A stretch of DNA of 64,000 nt from assembly GCF_033568475.1 (NCBI RefSeq), contig NW_027331831.1:2170001-2234000 (forward strand), written 5' to 3'. Within the stretch, counting starts at the first letter, position 1; the number at the start of each line of letters is the position of its first letter. Positions 49,660 through 61,483 of the stretch are shown one piece after another. The notes under the pieces are model-generated. The model did no database searches. It had not been told where the DNA came from and saw nothing but the letters and a program-made list of their open reading frames with translations. Made by a program: the position numbers and the translations under genes. The stretch comes from Henckelia pumila. Lineage: Eukaryota; Streptophyta; Magnoliopsida; Lamiales; Gesneriaceae.

Positions 49660-52600
49660 ATGGAGCAGAAGGAGCCGAACGAACTAGACGACCATGTGTA
49701 CGTGCCCGATGACGCGTACATGGAATCGGATTTTGACCAATCAGCTCAGAATCAGGCCGCCGCTGCCCCCAAAACTGAGGTACCTCTTTCTATTCGTTTG
49801 TTTGTGTGAAAATTTGAGCGTCTGTGTGTATTGTTTCTGGTGGTTATCGTGTTTGTATGAAATAAAGGTGTATTTTTACGCTTTTTCCCCCCTTCTAATA
49901 CTGGGTTTAATTTTACAGGACTTGGAGAGTATGAAGAAGAGACTGCAAGAAATTGAGGAAGAAGCTGGCGCGCTTCGCGATATGCAAGCAAAAGTTGAGA
50001 AAGAGATGGGTGCCTCTGCACAAGGTTTTTGTTTTTGTTTTTAATTTAAAAAAAAACTCAATTTTAACTTGTACATGGATTTGGTTTTAAAAAAAGATCT
50101 TACCTTTATGCGTGAATGTTTTCGACAGATTTGAGTTTGGGATGATTGTCCAACAGGGTGGATTTGTATTTACTATTTATTTGTAGGCTTGAAGAGTTTT
50201 TGATTTGGGACGTACAGAGGTGCTAACTAATCTGAAGTAATGTCTGGAAGGAGAACAATTGCGGGCATTGTTGAAATCTTTAAAATTTGATTGTTTGAAG
50301 ATAGATGCAGATGCTATTTGGCATTTGAGGATTACCTTTCTGCAGTTAAATATTAGTTTTCGTTAATTTCAAACAGGATACAATGATAGTGTGATCATAT
50401 ATATTGTCATGGCATGGAGAAATTGACATTTTCGGAGCATTAAAAAACTTCTTCGTCCTCTCGACTTATGTTATATATTGAATCCTGTTTTGACTATTTT
50501 CTATACGATACCTGACTCATGATTACTACTTGGAAGTAAATTATAGTTTGAGATAACTACATGCTGATTTGAAATGGTTTATTATTAATGCATTGGAATG
50601 GGATGCAAACTGAACAATGTTCAACGAAGAACAATTGTGTTTGTTTCGATAGTGTTAAGATTTTATGTTAGATGTTGGATGTGTGATTTTGTCTATGTAT
50701 GAGTGACCACACATTGATAGTCTCATATATTTATGATTAAGAATCTATTAGGCATCCGCATTTTATGGTCAAAGCATAAATTTATTGAGCAAGATAGCTT
50801 TTTCTAAAAAATGATTTTGGTGTTTAAATGTACAACCATAGATCAATAATTGGAAAATAAGAGTATTATATTAGAATAAATTACTTTAATTCCACATCGT
50901 TCATGTGCTAATTATCATTTTTTCTATTTATCTTCCACCATTTCTTCTCACCATACCTCTATCCTGTCCATCTTTCTGACTCTTACTTTTTTCTGTTTTT
51001 TTCTCTTATCACAGAACTTTGTTAATAAATTATTCTTTTAAGAGAATACGGATTACACGTGTGTATTGTGCGCGTCTCCATCGCTAGTATTAATTATTCT
51101 CTTATACTGACGGTATCAAAGATAGTTACCTATTGCCAACTGTCACCTTTCATTTGCAATTTCAGTTAGGCAGTTATCATGTTTGCAGTTGGGTGTACTA
51201 AACCGAAAAAAACATTAGACCCAAAATGCTAAAATTAAATTTTGAAATGTTACCTATAGAAAAATATAACCAAGCTTTCGATGAAGATGAATATACATAA
51301 AGGAGGTGGACATGTCGTCTCATTAAAATTATGCCCTTGGCTTAATGGCCGTTGTGGCATACTGTTGTATATTGAATCCATCACGAAGCGAAATAAATTA
51401 GCAATAGTTATTACAATAAAAGGAATCAATCAGAGGATCCAATGGAAAATCAATGCGAGAACAAATAATGAACGATTGAAAATGAAATTTGGTGAAAATT
51501 ATCTTGATTGAAATGTGACATGGAGATTGGTTTAATTGCTATTTCTACTTTGTTCACCTTAGAGTTCATTACTTAAATGCAAGCTGAAACTTTCACATCC
51601 CTGGTAAACAATCTGACATTATAACTTTGGAGATTGGTATTATATTAAAAGTGTATGCTTTTTGAAAATAAACTTTAATGAGATTTTTTCGTCCGACTGC
51701 TCCAAGATCTACTTACTATATGTAACATGGTTGACAAATATGCAGTAAAAGATAAACTTGTTAGATAAATCATGAATATACCAAGTTTCAAATGAAAAAA
51801 GCAACTAATCTTGTATGAAACTGAAGAATTAGTACAAGGAAATGATATTATTGGCTGCCATAATTAGTGATATCTCTTTCTTATCGTGCTTAAATTAAGT
51901 TTCTTGGAGGAAACCATTTGTTACCTTTGGAAATGTTGGGGAAATTCTTTACTGAACAACGTTTGATCGGCTAAATGAGGTCAGCCAACATAAATCATTA
52001 ACAAACTAGAGAAATTAATTGGTCATTTATGAGATGAATCAGGAAGGGATAATTAGATAACACGAACTGAGTTGTTTCTATCTAACACTAGGGACTTTTA
52101 TGCAATTTGATTGAATATTTTCTAGCCTTTTCATGCGTTCAGCCACTTAATTTTTTCATGTTTCTTCTGTTGTGAGGTGTGCTGCTTTTATAATCATTCT
52201 GAATGAAATCATCGTTTTTTTTTGTTTTGTGCATCAGAAGATCCAGCCGGTGTATCTGCTATTCAGAATGAAAAGGAGGAAGTGGATTCTCGCTCTATAT
52301 ATGTTGGTAATGTAAGTTCTGTAACTTCGTGAGCTGGTATCTGCTATTTTTGTCACTCCATTGATTTTTCGTCGTATTGTATAAGTTGCCAGTTTTCTCT
52401 TTACCATGATTGCATCCCTCAAGAAGGAATGTAAGGCAAGAAAAATATGGTTACGTATAAGTCCTAGGACTGAGAAGTATTTTGCTGATTTAACTGAACA
52501 AAAGTGAGACTTTTTTCTCGTATTGAAGACTTTTGAATTGTTTTTCCTTTTATCATTTTCCCACCTATTTGACTGGGTTGTTGCAACGACTAAGATAGCT

Positions 52601-54059
52601 GAGTTTGCTTTATATATATGTGTGTGTGTGTATGTGTGTGTGTTTTCAAATCACAAGTCATGGAAAGCTTTGGTGGATTGTATTTAAAAAATTTTACTTA
52701 TTATTATTGGATTATTTACTTCCTTTTTATGCATTTGCTTTAGTTCTGAGTTTCTCACTACGTTGTACTGCCTCCAGTTGTTTTTCTTGAGTCTGCATGC
52801 TGATATGAACCTCAGTTTGAATTTATTTTTAATCTGCTTCTTTTAATACCACCAAAACCTCAGTTTGAATTTATTTTGAATGTGCTTCTTTTAATATGAC
52901 TAAATGTCTAAAACGAGTATAGAGTACTTGTGTATTGGTGGAACTTAAGAACTTTAATCTTTTTGGTGCAACAAGGAAGTGTAGTAATTACCAGCCAACA
53001 GGTTGGAAAGTACCATTTCATTTATTTACTTTATCACAAAAAATGTATTTCGGTAATTATGTGATTGGAGGTTTTTCTGATTCCTGTATTTATTGGTATA
53101 GAAATGTCTGGTTCACCTCTTCACTGAATTGCTTTGCTAACTTTTTTCTCTATCCAAGTCTAGGTGGACTATGCATGCACACCTGAGGAAGTGCAGCAGC
53201 ATTTTCAGTCTTGTGGGACAGTAAACAGGGTCACGATTTTGACGGATAAGTTTGGTCAGCCCAAAGGTTTTGCTTATGTAGAATTTGTGGAGATTGAAGC
53301 TGTTCAAAATGCCGTACTGCTTAACGAATCAGAACTGCATGGCCGCCAACTGAAGGTACTATTAGTATCTTGGTTTGGACATTGTGGCAAATGAATGTTA
53401 CACATCCTGACACTGTTATTGGTATTTGTCAGGTGTCAGCTAAACGAACAAATGTTCCAGGATTGAAGCAGCATCGAGGAAGGCGTTCACCATATTTGGG
53501 ATCGAGAGGGGCTTTCATGCCTGGTTATCCCGTCTTCCTTCCTTACGGTTATGGGTTAGTATTGTAGTTTTTTTTTGTTGCTTGGTTTGTGAATTATGTC
53601 TTCAGTTAGAGTTTCTGGACGGCATGCTATAATCCATTTCCGTCTCTAACGATAGTAGCTCGAGCTTTAATGGAAGTAATTATAGCCTCTCTCTCTAGTC
53701 ACAATCATAGGCCCTCGGACAGTCATTTACTCTAGTTTTGTATCTTCACAGTACAAGATCCTTTTTGTTCACACGCTGATGAAATTGCAATTTATCCAAG
53801 AAGAATTGTACCGTGCATCTAAACAAGTGCTACATGTTCTTAAAAAGTTGAAAAAAAATTGTACCATTCATCTACTGATGTATCAGGTGAAAAGAAACTC
53901 AGGATAGGGCAGGAGATTATGCAGTGGTAGAAATTGCTGCATTTGATAAGCGTGTTCTTGTCGTTGCTGAGTTTCTAATTACCAAAATTCTTTGTCAACC
54001 TTATATTGTGCAGAAGGGCTCCAAGGTTCAGGCGTCCAACCCGCTACAGGCCATATTAG
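49660..54059 (+). CDS. PABN: Nuclear polyadenylate-binding protein 2-like, six exons
   Basis: Nuclear RNA-binding protein that coats poly(A) tails and stimulates their extension (PABPN1/PABN family). Exons: 49660-49779, 49919-50024, 52238-52311, 53164-53355, 53433-53554 and 54014-54059. All joins keep frame and give 219 residues. After an acidic N-terminus, exon 2 encodes a coiled coil ('[19 protein letters not shown]'), as in PABPN1. One RRM follows, with RNP2 'SIYVGNV' split by intron 3 and RNP1 'KGFAYVEF'; '[17 protein letters not shown]' is highly characteristic of the family. The C-terminal '[10 protein letters not shown]' and the Arg-rich end '[14 protein letters not shown]' are typical and are probably arginine-methylated. 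Intron 2 is long (2.2 kb). The start has no competitor: it is the first ATG after the leader and gives the usual acidic N-terminus. Confidence 0.95.
50025..52237 (+). other. Long intron 2 of the PABN gene
   Basis: 2.2 kb of AT-rich DNA with a good donor ('caag|gttttt') and acceptor ('gcatcag|aag'). No nested gene is seen; the frame at 51281-51511 looks like noise. Confidence 0.7.
52807..52895. repeat. 50-bp tandem duplication in PABN intron 3
   Basis: The segment 'cctcagtttgaatttatttt' plus about 25 more bases occurs twice, about 50 bp apart (from about 52810 and 52858), with few differences. A (TG)n tract lies nearby at 52618-52642. Confidence 0.8.
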
Positions 54060-55413
54060 TGGATCGAGGTCAGTTCATGGCATGCTGCGTAATGGCTGAA
54101 ACCAATAGAGCGGGAATTAATTTGACCCTATTAACCGTTCACCCTCTTTTCTTCTTTAACTTCGATTCTCTTGGCATGCCTTGAGGCCAATTTTAGCTTA
54201 TTTTCATTCTTTGTAACTGTTGTTTTAAAATGAACTGACCCAAAGCTTGATACAGATTTTGGCCTTTTGAGAACTCAATACATTTTGGGGTGAAACCGTA
54301 ACTTTATATGAAAATTATACATATTTAAAATATAAGAGATTCATACCTTTCCGCTTCCTTCACGGGCTATATATGTCTCAAGTGTCTCTATGATGTATAT
54401 AGTTCAATCACTTATCTTTATCAAACAAATTATATATTTTGGAATATGATCTAGTGCGACCAACATAATATATTTTGCAGAAAGATAACCTTGAATAAGG
54501 TATGGGGGGATTGAAGTCCCTGGAAACACAATTGGATATATTAGAAATATTGCACAAGTTGGTGCACGTAGGGTCACCAAGTTGCTAATTAAAATATTTT
54601 GTTGCATATAGCTAGCTCTTAAAGGTGCGATTTGTCGTCTTCAAGATGAACCTGGACCAACATTATATTGCATGTGTTGGTCTGTTAATTTGTGTTTCAC
54701 ACCGATTGAGTAAATATCCTGGAAGCCTTTAATATAGACAAGGGCAACCTTTCTCCCTTGAGCTAGCTTTTGAGGTTGAGTTAGTTTCAAGTCTCATTTC
54801 TTAACATGAATGATATCAGAGCCTAGGTTTCGACCTTGGCCCAGGTCTCCTTGAGCTAGCTTTTGAGGATGAGTTAGGTCCAAGTTTCATTTCTTTAACA
54901 CTATGGATCTTTCATTCCATTTTTTTTTTAAAAAAATATTAATTATATTATGTCTTACAAGTCCCTTTGGCTACTCCTAAAATTTGAACTATTTTCCCCA
55001 CTGATTAAAATTAGGATCGAATGATCAAATTCGAGCAAATTTATATATAATTTTCAAAAACATTATTAATTTCTTTTTTTAAAAAAAAAAAAAATAAATT
55101 TCACAGACAAGACGAGTGTATGAAGTTTTTACGTACGTCCGTCCGCGATCCAACCCATGCATGCACCGGCAGTGACAGTGTTAAAGTGGCAGTGGAACTC
55201 TGACGTCAAACCGCCGAACTGCACGCGATTATGCAAGTCTCCATTCATTGCAAATCGATTTAATTTATTAATTATCGGGAATTGATAAAGGTCGTTTTTG
55301 GCTTCTTTCTAGTTTACAAACAATTGCTATACTGTACAGTTGTATGTACATAAATCTTTTTAATTCCCATGAAACATGGTCCTGATACAGAGCATTTTCA
55401 GCTCTTGATCGCC
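54060..55413. other. PABN 3' UTR and promoter region of the dioxygenase gene
   Basis: The beginning is PABN 3' UTR. A repeat-derived patch at about 54755-54900 holds two copies of 'cttgagctagcttttgagg' about 90 bp apart and a 'gatatcagagcctagg' motif like a primer-binding site for tRNA-Met, so it may be an LTR-element trace. No further gene is seen. Confidence 0.5.
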
Positions 55414-55420
55414 TATAAAT
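55414..55420 (+). promoter_or_regulatory. TATA box of the dioxygenase gene
   Basis: 'tataaat' preceded by 'gatcgcc' is a consensus plant TATA box. Transcription would start about 30 bp downstream, near 55445. That makes the in-frame ATG at 55369 (upstream of the box) and that at 55444 (at the start site) unlikely translation starts and points to the ATG at 55486. Confidence 0.65.
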
Positions 55421-55485
55421 TAATCCCCCCTTGGGCTTCATCCATGAATTATCCCATTTTTGTGAAACACCCCTCAGTAGGAAAA

Positions 55486-56822
55486 ATGACCGAGAGTGCT
55501 AAAAATGAAAGAGACTTTGAAAGCTCTCATGATCAAGTTCAATACTCGAGTGGTGCAGGTCATGTCCCTCTTATAAGCTTGGATGGGATGTGCAATCCCG
55601 CGCGAAGACCCATTGTCGTGGAACAGATCGCAAACGCTTGTCTTCGTAAAGGTTTCTTTCAAGTAAGTGCGTGCATGAAATCTTTTCTTAGATTTTCAGA
55701 TTATGAGAATAGTAAAATTATATGTACACGTTCAGTTACATGACGTGTAGCCATATGTAACCGAAAGTGTATTATTTATAAAAATAAAACAAGTCTTATT
55801 ATAAAGAATTGATCTTGATGGAGACCTTATCCCACACGAGTTAAGCGGGCTTAGTTTATCGTGAACACGTAGGTTATAAATCATGGGATATCTCAACAAA
55901 TACTGGATGGGGCCTTGTGCGTGGCGTCAGATTTCTTCAATTTGCCGACTCAGGATAAGGCTAAACTCTTGTCCCCTGACATCCGCAGACCGGTTAGATA
56001 CAGCACAAGTTTTAAGGCCGGCGGTGCGGCGGCGGAGGCGGAGCAGGCCCAATCCTGGAGGGCTTTCCTCAAACATTACGCGAATCCTCTTCCATACTGG
56101 ATTGGATTGTGGCCTCAAAATCCACCTCTCTACAGGTTGGTTTGGTACACCTCACACAAATTAAGCATCTTCTCTTTATGTTCCAAGCCCGTGATTATTA
56201 ATCGACACACACACACACACACACTCCTCGTTACAACAGGGAAAAGATTGGAGAATATGTGGTTGAGATACAAAAACTAGCCCTGAAACTAATGGGTGCC
56301 ATAACAGAGAGCCTTGGACTAGGCCCGACGTACTTATCCAGCAAACTCAATGAAGGGATGCAAGTGATGTCCCTAAATTGCTACCCACCTTGCCCACAGC
56401 CGCAGCATTCATTAATAGGCATTCCCCAGCACACAGATTACAGCTGCTTGACGATACTCCTCCAAGATTCACCGGGCCTACAAATCCTGGACTCGGGGGA
56501 TCACGGGTCCTGGAGGGCGGTACCGGCCATCCACGGGGCCCTGCAGGTCCATGTTGGTGACCATCTCGAGGTTTTGAGCAACGGGAAATACAAGAGCGTG
56601 TTGCATAGGGTCACGGTTCGGGCCGAGGGGACGCGGATTTCGATCGCGAGCCTCCACAGTTTGGGGATGAATGTGAAGATGGAGGTTGCTGGAGAGCTCG
56701 TGGATGAGCAGAATCCAGAGAGGTACAAGAGCAGCAGCTTCGGGGATTTCTTGAATTTTGCTTCCAAGAATGAACTTGGAGAAGGGACCAGTTTCTTGGA
56801 TTCACTCAAGTTTAGCCCATAG
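55486..56822 (+). CDS. 2-oxoglutarate/Fe(II)-dependent dioxygenase (DOXC class), three exons
   Basis: Soluble oxidase of plant specialised or hormone metabolism; the substrate cannot be deduced. Exons 55486-55662, 55873-56135 and 56240-56822 join in frame to 340 residues, the family length. The N-terminal DIOX_N domain has 'VPLISLDGM', 'IANACLRKGFFQVINHGI'. The catalytic jelly roll contains iron ligands His211 and Asp213 in 'GIPQHTDYSCLTILLQD' and His269 in 'YKSVLHRV'. 'RISIAS' (Arg279, Ser281) binds 2-oxoglutarate. 'CYPPCPQPQ' and 'VGDHLEVLSNGKYKS' are further family marks. The nearest named relatives in my judgement are flavanone-3-dioxygenase-like and DMR6-like proteins. An (AC)n tract in intron 2 lies just before the acceptor. 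ATG choice is explained under the TATA box. Confidence 0.92.
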
Positions 56823-57375
56823 GCCGTGGTCCGGGCCCGTTTATGAGAAATTTGAGTCATTCACGGGCCTTATCCTGACTGTGTGTTACCTTGGCCCGTG
56901 ACAAAGGACCCAGCCCATTAGTGGCTTTGGCCTGGTTGTAAACTTGGCCTTTATTAATCTTTTCTTTTTCTTTATCTAGTTGAGTTTTATTTATTATTAT
57001 TCCCCTCCAAGTCTCAAATATATAGTCAAATTTATGTATTTAGCAGAATATTTCCTCGTGTCTTTTACTAGTATATTCACATTAATTCAGCTTTTGAAAA
57101 CATGCAAATCATTTTTTTAAATGCAAACTAGGATGAAACAAGGGAGTTTGTATTCCTAGTAAATTTTTTAGTTTATGTGAAAAACTAAACAAGCTTATAT
57201 ATTTGGGACATTTTTAAAGGGTATTTTTTTTTTTTTTTGGTGTCAATTCAAGCAGGTGTAAAATATGTGTGTTTAAATAAAATTAGATGGCACCTTTTGC
57301 CTCGTTGTTTCATGGTGAAGTCATGGAGAATTGAATGTATGGAGTACTAGTTTGTTGTTAGAGTAATAAAAAATT

Positions 57376-57686
57376 GGAAAAATTATTTTTTAGTCCTGTA
57401 TGTTTGTCACATTGCGATTTTGGTCCTCTATATTTTCATATTTCAGTTTTAGTCCGCTATCTTTATTTTTTTGGCAATTTTAGTCCTTTTTTGATGTGGC
57501 GCTGATGTGGTACCAATACAGTGCTGATGTGGAGATGACGTGTATAGTGCCATGTAAGAATTTTTAAATAAAAAGGACTGAAATTATCAAAAATTGAAAC
57601 ATGCATGAATAAAACTGAAATATAAAAATATAGAGGACCGAAATCGTAAAGTTACAAACATAAAAGACCTAAATTGCATTTTTTCC
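57376..57686. mobile_element. Mutator-type MITE, relative of 30809-31124
   Basis: It begins 'ggaaaaattattttttagtc' and ends 'aaattgcattttttcc', and aligns along its length with the element at 30809-31124, including 'agtccgctatctttat' and 'gtggcgctgatgtgg'. The flanking 9-mers are similar A-rich sequences but not identical, so this is an older insertion. Confidence 0.8.
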
Positions 57687-57867
57687 TACAAAAATTCTTA
57701 TCATCGATTAATTTTACGAGACAAATTCCAATCTAATCATATGCATGAAAAATACTAGTTTTTACTGAAAATATGAGCTATGTCTCACATTTATAGACCA
57801 CAAGTCTCATAAGAGAACTATTTTCCAACTTAATGAACCAAAAGTAAAAATTGAATTTGCCCACAGG

Positions 57868-58010
57868 AGCATAGGCGAATTGGTAAGACTTGAGGTGACG
57901 TGGGAAAAAAATTTTCTAGCGTTGCGGATTCGATCCTCGTGTGAAATATATTTCCTGCTGAAATAAACCTCTTACTCATGTGGAACACCGTTTTGTAAGT
58001 AAAAATTGAA
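57868..58010 (+). mobile_element. tRNA-derived SINE
   Basis: Box A 'cataggcgaattggtaag' (57878 on) and box B 'cggattcgatcctcg' (57925 on) are separated by a stretch containing an A-run. The body follows with 'cctcttactcatgtggaac'. It is a tRNA-related short element and not a functional tRNA. The borders are approximate. Confidence 0.55.
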
Positions 58011-58450
58011 TTTAGTAGGGAAAAAAAATATTTTCTCTTAAATTAAATAAAATAAATAGAAAGATGGAGCAAACATGAAAAGATGCATGTGTTGCACTGT
58101 TGCACTGGGATAGGCACTTAACATGTGTAAAACCACCCCGAAGAATAGCACATCATGTATTCATCCAAACTTCTATTTATAGGAAATTAATTAAAGTTGA
58201 TGTACATCCTCAAACTCCCCAAATCAGGACACATTTTTTAAAGATCACACAAGGATTTATTCCAAGAAAAAATACATAATTCAAATCCAACATATATAAA
58301 TCCTCGAGATTTGGCACCCTAACATTAGAAAGAAAGATTCAAAATCATCCCAAATCCTTAGCCTTTTTAGTAGATCGACTTCTTTTTATATTTATTTATT
58401 TATCAAATTTTTTTTATCATATATACATAAAACTCGATCGAGCACAAAGC

Positions 58451-59057
58451 ATGTACAGATCGGCTAGCACGAATCGGTTTTCGGACGATCACTTTAGTTA
58501 CCATTCATCGTCCCCTTCGTCGAAGGTGTCGGCGGCTCTAAGGGCACTGTCGTTGGAGGAGAACGAGCTTCCGGTGTACGAGCCGCTGTCGGAGACGGCC
58601 AAGAAGGAAAGATTTCGCGCTAAATTTTCGGAAAATGCAGTTCATGTCATACCCCTTGTTCTGCTCGTTTGTGCTTTGATTCTTTGGGTTTTCTCAAATT
58701 CCGGTAAATATTTCATATTTTAATTTTACTCATCGCTTTCCCTTAGTACTATATAATATGTCATGGAATGAAATGTTGTGTATGTTACAGGATATTGAAC
58801 ATCGGTTGAGATAACGTTATGAATGTCACCATCTGAGATGTATATATGTTTATAATTTGGTTTGCATTAAAGCAGAGATTGATTCGAGAGGGAGTTCGAT
58901 AGCAGCAAAGATCGAGGGTATGACGATCGAAGGGGACGTGGACACTGATGGAACAGGACATTTACCAGCTGAGTTGGTGGGAGATCTGGATTTAACTAAA
59001 TCAGGAGATATTGTCAATAATAATCTTGCTAAAACCCTTCATTTCAGGAAAAAATAA
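58451..59057 (+). CDS. Small single-pass membrane protein, plant-specific, two exons
   Basis: Exons 58451-58703 and 58876-59057 join within 'G|AG' to give 144 residues. The N-terminal half is Ser-rich and hydrophilic ('FSYHSSSPSSKVSAALRAL') followed by 'ENELPVYEPLSETAKKERFR'. A strong membrane helix spans about residues 64-83 ('VHVIPLVLLVCALILWVFS'). The short C-terminal part is acidic with 'GMTIEGDVDTDGTGH' and ends in basic 'FRKK'. I recognise the general form of an uncharacterised plant transmembrane protein and cannot assign a function. Orientation and topology are unknown. A clean donor ('ttccg|gtaaat') and acceptor ('aaagcag|ag') support the gene model. Confidence 0.75.
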
Positions 59058-59373
59058 ATCTTCATTTATTAGGGTTAATTTCAAAACATTCAATGTCTTA
59101 AATATATCCATCCATATGATTTAGATTTTCTCGTTTTATACCCATTTGGTAACTTTGTTTCACTTACGTTGTGGATTTTCTTTCTTTCTTTTTTTGAAAA
59201 TTTAAGGGATTTTGTTTCATTTTAGTTGTACTTCGTATCTTAGATAATAATAATAATAATAATAATAATAATATATAATAATATTAATAATAACTACAAC
59301 AATAATAATAATTAGCATAATCCCTTATTATTAATTGATCTATTAAAAAATACTACTTTTATGCAATACTTTT

Positions 59374-59416
<43 letters not shown>

Positions 59417-59454
59417 TTCAACTAGTCTAAAAAATATGGATATATCCGTGTGAA
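59058..59454. repeat. 3' flank with (TAA)n and (TA)n microsatellites
   Basis: A (TAA)n tract lies at about 59244-59270 with related repeats to 59320, and a (TA)n tract at about 59380-59414. The first part is the 3' UTR of the membrane-protein gene. No other gene. Confidence 0.8.
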
Positions 59455-59708
59455 TTTAGAGCCGTCAATTTGGGCTAGGTCCGCCGGGTCGGCTCGTTCC
59501 GCCATAATATTTAAGTGAGTTGGGTTGAAATTTTTTCAATCCAACAAAAGGTGGGCATAGATGGCCAACCCGTCTAGGCCCGTGATACGCGCGGGTTGGC
59601 TGGCGTGCCTGAAGAATTAATATTTTATTTTTATTTTTATTGTGATATATATGTTTTTTAATAAAAGTTGTGAATTTTTTTTGTATTAATTATTTTATAT
59701 AAAATTTA
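59455..59708. repeat. Truncated copy of the 24.7-kb dispersed repeat
   Basis: It aligns with 24724-24970: 'gagccgtcaatttggg', 'gggttgaaattttttcaa', then the AT-rich part with 'gtgaattttttttgtatt'. The match stops at 'ataaaattta' (59708), where the LTR terminus 'tggtagcgcttgatcg' starts. The rest of the repeat should reappear on the far side of the LTR element, outside this window. Confidence 0.8.
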
Positions 59709-61096
59709 TGGTAGCGCTTGATCGTGTCACGCCCAAATTACCCGACTCAATCAGATAATCACTAAAAAAAATGTAGTAGTGTGAGTAGGGATCGTTCCCA
59801 CGAGGAAAAGTAAATTTAATGCGTTCTAAATAAATAAAAAGGGGTTTTGAAGTTTGGACTAACTACTAAAAAATTTAAGCAATTAAATAAATATTCAAAT
59901 TATCACTATCATGCAAGATTGAAAATTAAACTGGAGAAATCAATAAGAGACGATACTTGGTATCAGTCGACTACACCCTTGATATTCATTCATTCAATCA
60001 TCGATTTCCTAAAACTAATTAATCCTATTAAATATTCATCATTGAAAATCAAATTCCTGTTTCACCTTAATTTTAGTAAATTAGAAAACAACATTCTAAA
60101 TTAACCATTACCAATAAATTAACCCAGATAACATCAATATAGATTTAAATCCACGATAGCATTCAAACTAGTAAAACTGACGAACCTAGACAACACAAAC
60201 ATCAGCGGATGTATTTAGCCCAGTCAATAATTGATCCTACAATTTAATAAATTCAACAGCAGAAAATATCAAACGTAGTTGCTTCGCAAATTAGATTATT
60301 CAAACAATTACGGATTTGAATTCTAATTTAGCTATAGCTTGCAAAACAAAATCCTAAGATGGTCAATCCTAAAATCTCGCATACAAACATGAAATAAACC
60401 AGATCAAATATTGATACTTAACAAGGATTAAACATTACAAATCGAATCTCATGAATAAAATATATCAAGGTTTCGTCTCCCTCAACCAAGTATTAAAACT
60501 TAGCCACAACGATTCATGAAAATTCAAGAATAATTAAAAGAAAAGAAGAAAACTTGAGAGAAAATTGAAGAACAAAACCTAGCCTCCAAGAGAGAGTCTC
60601 AAAATCTGATAATAATCTCCACAAAAATGGAATTAAGAGTCTAATAAAGCCTAGAGGCTAAAATAACAAAGTTTCCAAAAATATGAAATTCTTTCCAGAT
60701 CGCGACCCCGCTCGATCGGTAAACATTGGCCGATCGAGCGACCAAAATATCCCAAGGCTACTGACTTCAAAACATGTGCGCCGCTCGATCGGTAAGCTTC
60801 TGCAGATCGAGCGGCCAAAATATCCGAGCATACTGTCTTCATCATAAAGCACCCGCTCGATCGGTAAATTCCTGCAGATCGAGCGGCAAAACATTCTTCA
60901 AAAATTCCAGCATTTCTATGACTCCAAAGTTCCTTCCAAATCTCCGCAAAGATGCACAACCTAACCACAAAACCGAGAAACCAATCATGCAAACACGGAA
61001 AATGCAATATGAACAAAATGCAACAATAAAACATGTAAACAAATGCAAAACGACAACAAAATGACACTAACAAATGCAATAAAAACATAACTATCA
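59709..61096 (-). mobile_element. 3' LTR of an LTR retroelement
   Basis: On the minus strand the LTR begins 'tgatagttatgttttt' at 61096 and ends 'gatcaagcgctacca' at 59709, the TG..CA ends of LTRs, 1388 bp. Two facts fix it: directly upstream is a polypurine tract (minus strand of 61097-61113, 'ttaagtgtgggggagtt'), and the outer end coincides with the break in an older repeat. It contains 'agggatcgttcccacgagg', a motif seen in many plant LTRs, and three palindromic 72-73-bp repeats (60708-60886). Confidence 0.75.
60708..60930. repeat. 72-73-bp minisatellite with palindromic 'ctcgatcgg' core, three units
   Basis: Units start at 60708, 60781 and 60853. Each opens with 'ccgctcgatcggtaa', has a short spacer and closes with 'gatcgagcgg', so each can fold into a 10-11-bp hairpin. 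The linker 'ccaaaatatcc' and 'actg.cttca' is also shared. Unit 1 is a perfect 11-bp palindrome (60709-60719 and 60730-60740). The short frames here, which read 'ARSV..CRSSG' peptides, are by-products. Confidence 0.9.
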
Positions 61097-61113
61097 AACT
61101 CCCCCACACTTAA
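61097..61113 (-). promoter_or_regulatory. Polypurine tract
   Basis: The minus strand reads 'ttaagtgtgggggagtt' next to the TG start of the LTR, following 'cttgagggcgagtaagg'. In plant Ty3-type elements this kind of 'aagtgtggggg' tract primes plus-strand DNA synthesis. Confidence 0.7.
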
Positions 61114-61483
61114 CCCTTACTCGCCCTCAAGTAAGTCATGCAAAATAAAATGAAAGAAAACAAACACATAAGTAAGGAGAATTATGCAATAATATAGCCT
61201 CAGAGAAAACCACTTATATTTAAAACAAGTTCATAGCTACTCTCAATCATCAATGATACACCTTCAGTCGAATGCGAACGTGTGTGTGTGTCATGTTACC
61301 CCAGCTACATGCAACTTCAAAAGACAAAGTTTCAAGAGTGTTCGCTGACCTATAACAATTCAGTATAAGCCTCACCATCAAGAACTCTCCTCCCAACAAT
61401 CTTTCAACACAACACAACTGCCTTGAGAATAATTACGCACCGTCGGATTTTGCACCCAACATTTTTAAAAAGTCCCAATAATT

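Larger units (their letters stand above)
56823..58450. other. Intergenic region with MITE and SINE
   Basis: No protein gene is seen. The region holds the 3' UTR of the dioxygenase gene, a Mutator-type MITE at 57376-57686 and a SINE at about 57868-58010. The last 80 bases form the leader of the small membrane-protein gene, with a TATA-like 'tttatatttatt' near 58384. Confidence 0.55.

Noticed and set aside
54404-54607. Minus-strand 67-codon frame with 'PPYLIQGYLSAK'
   Set aside because: Too short, no recognisable family, no splice or promoter context; perhaps an old repeat fragment.
60708-60930. CRISPR-like regular repeats with palindromes
   Set aside because: Plant nuclear context inside an LTR, only three units, and the spacers are themselves partly repeated; it is a minisatellite.
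60651-61109. 152-residue minus-strand frame with 'ARSAEAYRSSG' repeats
   Set aside because: It lies in the 3' LTR and its repeated peptides come from the 72-73-bp palindromic repeat.
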